This document shows, in pieces, positions 6,217-8,619 of a stretch of DNA of 8,619 bases (positions are counted from its first letter, which is position 1; every line of letters begins with the position of its first letter). The notes under the pieces were generated by a model. It saw only the letters and a list, made by a program, of their open reading frames with translations. It was not told where the DNA came from and did not search any database. Location of the stretch: positions 1 to 8,619 of the forward strand of contig JAGSHA010000121.1 of assembly GCA_023954795.1 (NCBI GenBank), in the 5' to 3' direction. Position numbers and translations under genes: made by a program. Source of the stretch: Oceanospirillaceae bacterium (lineage in GTDB: Bacteria; Pseudomonadota; Gammaproteobacteria; Pseudomonadales; Balneatricaceae).

Positions 6217-7179
6217 TTAACTGCCTTGAGAGGTTTTTTGGTACGCCAGAACGGCAGCGGCCAGATCTTCGCGAGAGTCACCCACGGACTTAAACACCGT
6301 GATCGCGCTGTCAGGCGACGCAAGCCCTTTCCGTCCAGAATGCTGACCTGCACAGAGCTCACTGAACTCGGCGATAATGTCATCCTTGGTAATCGCACCC
6401 TGCTCGATAGGCAGGATGATATCGCCGGTTTCCGCAAGGGTGCCGGCGCGGGTATCAACAAAGATGCATCCCTTCTGCATTGCGTCATTGTCGGTTTCAC
6501 GCATATCCGGAACAAAACTACCGACCAGATCCAGATGGGTACCTTCAGACAGCCACTCACCTTTAATCACCGGGGACTTGGCCATCGTTGCGCAACTGAT
6601 CAGATCTGACGCCTTTGCAACAGCAGGCAGCTGCTCATCACTGCATACCTGAGCATCAATATCCTGCTCACAAAGCTCTGCAACCAGCGCTTCGCTAGCA
6701 GTCTGATTACGATCCCAGACAAAGACTTTGCTTAAAGGGCGCACACTGCGATGCGCAGGGATAAGTCGGCGGGCCATACGTCCCGCACCCACCATCAGCA
6801 TTTGCTGACTGTCGGGGCGTGAAAGATAACTGGACGCCAATGCGGAGGCGGCAGCGGTGCGGCGTGCCGTCAGTTCGTTCCCATCAATCTGCAGCAACGG
6901 CTGACCTGTTTTACCGCAGCTGAGCATATAGTGACTGCTGAGTCCGGGCAGTTGACGGTCATTGTTTCCGGGGAAGACATTCACAAGCTTGACGCCTACA
7001 AATTCGTTTTCCAGCCAGGCTGGCATCAACAACAGCGTTGCATCCGGATCACCGGACACCTGCATCGTATGATGGTGACGGATAGGTGCATTCACCTCAC
7101 GAGTAAATATCACCCGTAGCGCCTCAATCACCTCAGACCAAGGTAAAGCGGCTTGCAGCTGAGAAACGTTCAATTGCAT
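6217..7179 (-). CDS. Ornithine cyclodeaminase/mu-crystallin family reductase, probable delta1-pyrroline(piperideine)-2-carboxylate reductase
   Basis: A 320-residue NAD(P)-dependent cytoplasmic enzyme of the OCD/mu-crystallin family. Visible family features are PIRHHHTM near residue 32, K64 in GVKLVNVFPGN, ELTARRTAAASALAS (102-116), the Rossmann motif VGAGRMARR (130-138) and DLVGSFVPDMRE (217-228) with D225. The C-terminal TVFKSVGDSREDLAAA is also typical. The RTAAASALAS and GSFVPDMRE patterns favour the bacterial group that reduces cyclic imines (LhpI-like) to L-proline or L-pipecolate over true ornithine cyclodeaminase. Ectoine-utilisation EutC-like proteins are related, but the expected eut neighbours are absent. 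The start at 7179 has a modest AAGAGAA ribosome site. It is the first gene after the divergent AraC operator and is followed by an intrinsic terminator. Confidence is high for family, moderate for substrate. Confidence 0.85.
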   Translation of the reverse strand: MQLNVSQLQAALPWSEVIEALRVIFTREVNAPIRHHHTMQVSGDPDATLLLMPAWLENEFVGVKLVNVFPGNNDRQLPGLSSHYMLSCGKTGQPLLQIDGNELTARRTAAASALASSYLSRPDSQQMLMVGAGRMARRLIPAHRSVRPLSKVFVWDRNQTASEALVAELCEQDIDAQVCSDEQLPAVAKASDLISCATMAKSPVIKGEWLSEGTHLDLVGSFVPDMRETDNDAMQKGCIFVDTRAGTLAETGDIILPIEQGAITKDDIIAEFSELCAGQHSGRKGLASPDSAITVFKSVGDSREDLAAAVLAYQKTSQGS

Positions 7180-7210
7180 GGGAAATTCTCTTATTGTTAG
7201 TCTTTAACCC

Positions 7211-7239
7211 ATACTAGAGAGAATGAACCCAGCACTATT
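7211..7239 (-). promoter_or_regulatory. Putative activator-dependent promoter of the reductase gene
   Basis: On the minus strand TAGTAT (7211-7216) is a fair -10, 31 bp before the ATG at 7179. The position 17 bp upstream (7234-7239) reads AATAGT, a poor -35. The proximal 10-bp regulator box (7236-7245) overlaps this -35 by four bases. That overlap is the arrangement known for class II AraC-type activation, where the regulator replaces a missing -35 contact. Confidence 0.45.
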
Positions 7240-7266
7240 GACCGAAACTATGCGGTTATTGACCGA
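7236..7266. promoter_or_regulatory. Tandem 10-bp operator, likely AraC-family binding sites
   Basis: TATTGACCGA occurs exactly twice, at 7236-7245 and 7257-7266, with a 21-bp start-to-start distance, two turns of the helix. AraC-family regulators typically bind such direct half-sites at 21-bp spacing, and the divergent gene beginning at 7344 encodes one. The position, upstream of the reductase promoter and between the divergent genes, fits control of both the catabolic genes and the regulator itself. No inverted symmetry is seen. Confidence 0.65.
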
Positions 7267-7343
7267 GCCTCTTGAAGTTTTCACCATAAGACACTGCCCA
7301 TGTCATATAGGTTAAGATAGAAGGCTCAAATGAGGATGATTCG

Positions 7344-8132
7344 GTGACGAAGAGCCACGCACGCAGCAATCGTATCGCCCAGAAAAGCGGCACACACCAA
7401 CACAACTACAGTCAGATATTGCTGGGACGAAGCGGATCACTTAATTGTGATTTCGAAAACACCGGCGGGCAGGTTGGGCGTGGCATGATGGTTTGGGTTC
7501 CGAATGCGAATGTGCATGACTACGAAGGCCTCAACCCGGAATGCGAAGTACTGGTATTGGATCTGGCGGATGAAGACCCGTTTCTGACAGCACTTCTTGA
7601 AACCTGGTCGGTCTCTTTACACGATGTGCAGTATCAATCTCCGGACTTCTGCCGACTGCCTCAGCAGATGCTGCCAATGATCGATTTTATCTCAGATGAG
7701 CTGAATCAGGATGACAGTCCTCAGCGTTCAGAACGTCTGTCGACCATGTTGCTGCCCTGGCTAGGTGAAGTGTTCACAACGGCACCGGCATCAAGCAAAC
7801 CACAGACTCGTACCCGGTTAGACGTTGCTCGCCTGAATGCCTTTATCGATCAGAACATCAGCCAGCCAATCAGTAACGAGTTCCTTGCAGCAGCACTTCA
7901 TACCAGTACCAGTCACCTGTATGTGCTTTGTCAGCGCCTGCTCGGCTGTTCACCACAGGTCTATATCACCCAGCGTCGCCTGATTGCAGCTAAAAACATG
8001 CTGCTCCAAACAAGCCTGCCTCTGAACGCCATCGCGCTGGAAACAGGCTTTGCCGATGCCTCAAGTCTGTCGCGCGCTTTTAAACGGCACTTCCAGAAAA
8101 CACCCGGACAAATCAGAAAGCACAGTAGCTAA
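7344..8132 (+). CDS. AraC-family transcriptional regulator
   Basis: A 262-residue regulator. The N-terminal part (about 15-75) looks like a cupin-type sensing domain: HQHNYSQILLGRSG (18-31), a GMMVWVPNANVHDYEG strand near 47-62 and ECEVLVLDL. The C-terminal AraC DNA-binding region spans about 159-262, with a first helix-turn-helix at about 176-199 and a second at about 226-249 (LNAIALETGFADASSLSRAF), ending KRHFQKTPGQIRK. It starts with GTG at 7344; GAGGA seven bases upstream supports this, and nearby ATGs run into a stop. It is transcribed divergently from the reductase gene, with the paired 10-bp boxes between them, so it probably activates the reductase-antiporter-dehydrogenase set in response to a D-amino acid or its imine. 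The ligand is not evident from sequence. Confidence 0.93.
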   Translation: MTKSHARSNRIAQKSGTHQHNYSQILLGRSGSLNCDFENTGGQVGRGMMVWVPNANVHDYEGLNPECEVLVLDLADEDPFLTALLETWSVSLHDVQYQSPDFCRLPQQMLPMIDFISDELNQDDSPQRSERLSTMLLPWLGEVFTTAPASSKPQTRTRLDVARLNAFIDQNISQPISNEFLAAALHTSTSHLYVLCQRLLGCSPQVYITQRRLIAAKNMLLQTSLPLNAIALETGFADASSLSRAFKRHFQKTPGQIRKHSS

Positions 8133-8170
8133 GCGTCATCACACTACTGCACGGTAAGTCGCCCAGTTCC

Positions 8171-8422
8171 GTAGGTTGGGATGAGCAAAGCGAATCCCAA
8201 CACCAATCTAGCCAATCAGTATGATTTAGACGTCTACGCCCACCTCATCCGATTCTCTCCGCACACAGCGAAACGCTCGAGTGAAACAAACAGCTGTATG
8301 GATTCCCACGGAGGACCATGGGAACCAGTGAGACATCTACGCCAACCTCATCTGATTCTACGATCTCGGACTCCTGCTTACCCGTTTCAATCCACTCCTG
8401 CATCGCAGGATGATTCTGACCT
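8171..8422. repeat. Tandem repeat unit 1 (252 bp)
   Basis: The unit opens with a hairpin: GTTGGGAT (8175-8182) pairs with ATCCCAAC (8194-8201) over an 11-base loop. A second hairpin-forming segment, TTCCCA (8303-8308) with TGGGAA (8319-8324), lies further in. Two 28-base copies of an internal module (8229-8256 and 8332-8359) flank that hairpin and agree at 25 of 28 positions. The 3' part (8367-8422) is not covered by the second copy because the window ends. The unit resembles composite REP-type intergenic repeats and shows no coding function. Confidence 0.85.
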
Positions 8423-8619
8423 GTAGGTTGGGATGAGCGAAGCGACTCCCAACACCAAATCTATCCAACCGGTATGAGCTAGACGTCTACCCCCACCTCA
8501 TCCGATTCTCTCCGCACACAACGAAACGCTCGAGTGAAACAAACAGCTGTATGGATTCCCACGGAGGACCATGGGAACCAGTGAGACATCTACGCCAACC
8601 TCATCTGATTCTACGATCT
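8423..8619. repeat. Tandem repeat unit 2 (truncated by window end)
   Basis: This is a second copy of the unit starting at 8171, continuing to the last base. The first ~70 bases have several differences and one extra A, and the opening stem is reduced to GTTGGGA/TCCCAAC. The following 126 bases (8494-8619) match 8241-8366 with a single difference (G at 8268, A at 8521). The uneven divergence suggests recent duplication or gene conversion of the inner part. The array may continue beyond the window. Confidence 0.85.

Larger units (their letters stand above)
8133..8619. other. Gene-free stretch filled by tandem palindromic repeats
   Basis: No gene-like reading frame is convincing after the AraC-regulator stop. 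An 81-codon frame across 8181-8426 runs through the repeat module and has no family features, so it is not called. From 8171 onwards the stretch consists of repeat units described separately. Only 8133-8170 is unique sequence, and nothing recognisable is seen in it. Confidence 0.7.

Noticed and set aside
7272..7318. Candidate sigma-70 promoter for the AraC regulator gene (for example TTCACC at 7280-7285, or TAAGAT at 7313-7318).
   Set aside because: No -35/-10 pair at 16-18 bp spacing has enough matches to be called with confidence.
8181..8426. An 81-codon plus-strand frame after the AraC regulator.
   Set aside because: It lies wholly within the palindromic repeat unit, shows no protein family features and has no good ribosome site.
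8175..8453. GTTGGGA and TCCCAAC pairs look like integron attC core sites.
   Set aside because: The order and spacing are wrong: the hairpin arms are only about 20 bp apart in the GTT-first order, no integrase is seen, and no cassette-like genes lie between.
8229..8612. Four copies of a 28-base module could suggest a CRISPR array.
   Set aside because: Spacings are 103, 150 and 103, the intervening sequence is itself repeated rather than unique, and no cas gene is present.

Overview
The window reads as ordinary chromosome of a gamma-proteobacterium, most likely a marine Oceanospirillales-type heterotroph. That placement is an inference from the protein styles, the moderate GC content and the kind of dispersed palindromic repeats; no rRNA or tRNA is present to confirm it. 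There are seven convincing protein genes, and the only stretch over 300 bp without a gene is the repeat region at the right end.

Left end (1-124): two short palindromic repeats of REP type. Next, on the minus strand, comes a two-component operon: a membrane sensor kinase with a periplasmic single-Cache domain and a NarX/DegS-type transmitter (826-2211), then its LuxR/NarL-type response regulator (125-802), 23 bp downstream. Divergent from the kinase is a plus-strand Apa1/Apa2-like ATP adenylyltransferase (Ap4A phosphorylase, 2349-3218). The intergenic region between them has a near mirror-image promoter layout with a 9-bp direct repeat spaced by 21 bp.

At 3219-3365 two genes converge. This gap holds a perfect 14-bp inverted repeat nested inside a second, imperfect inverted repeat.

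Right half: a minus-strand gene set reads 7179 to 3366. It encodes an ornithine cyclodeaminase/mu-crystallin-type ketimine reductase (probably a delta1-pyrroline-2-carboxylate/delta1-piperideine-2-carboxylate reductase), an NhaC-family sodium antiporter and an FAD-dependent D-amino-acid dehydrogenase. The last two overlap by ATGA. A divergent AraC-family regulator (7344-8132) starts with GTG. Two identical 10-bp boxes, 21 bp apart, sit just upstream of the reductase and look like the AraC operator. The simplest joint reading is stereo-inversion or catabolism of a cyclic or basic D-amino acid: the dehydrogenase makes a cyclic imine, the reductase turns it into the L-imino acid, and the NhaC protein handles sodium-coupled transport. 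An intrinsic terminator between the reductase and the antiporter suggests that the three genes are not expressed equally.

Right end (8133-8619): no gene, but a tandem ~252-bp repeat built from palindromic modules, cut by the window edge. I found no phage, insertion sequence, CRISPR array or clear new defence system. The most interesting signals are regulatory and repeat structures.
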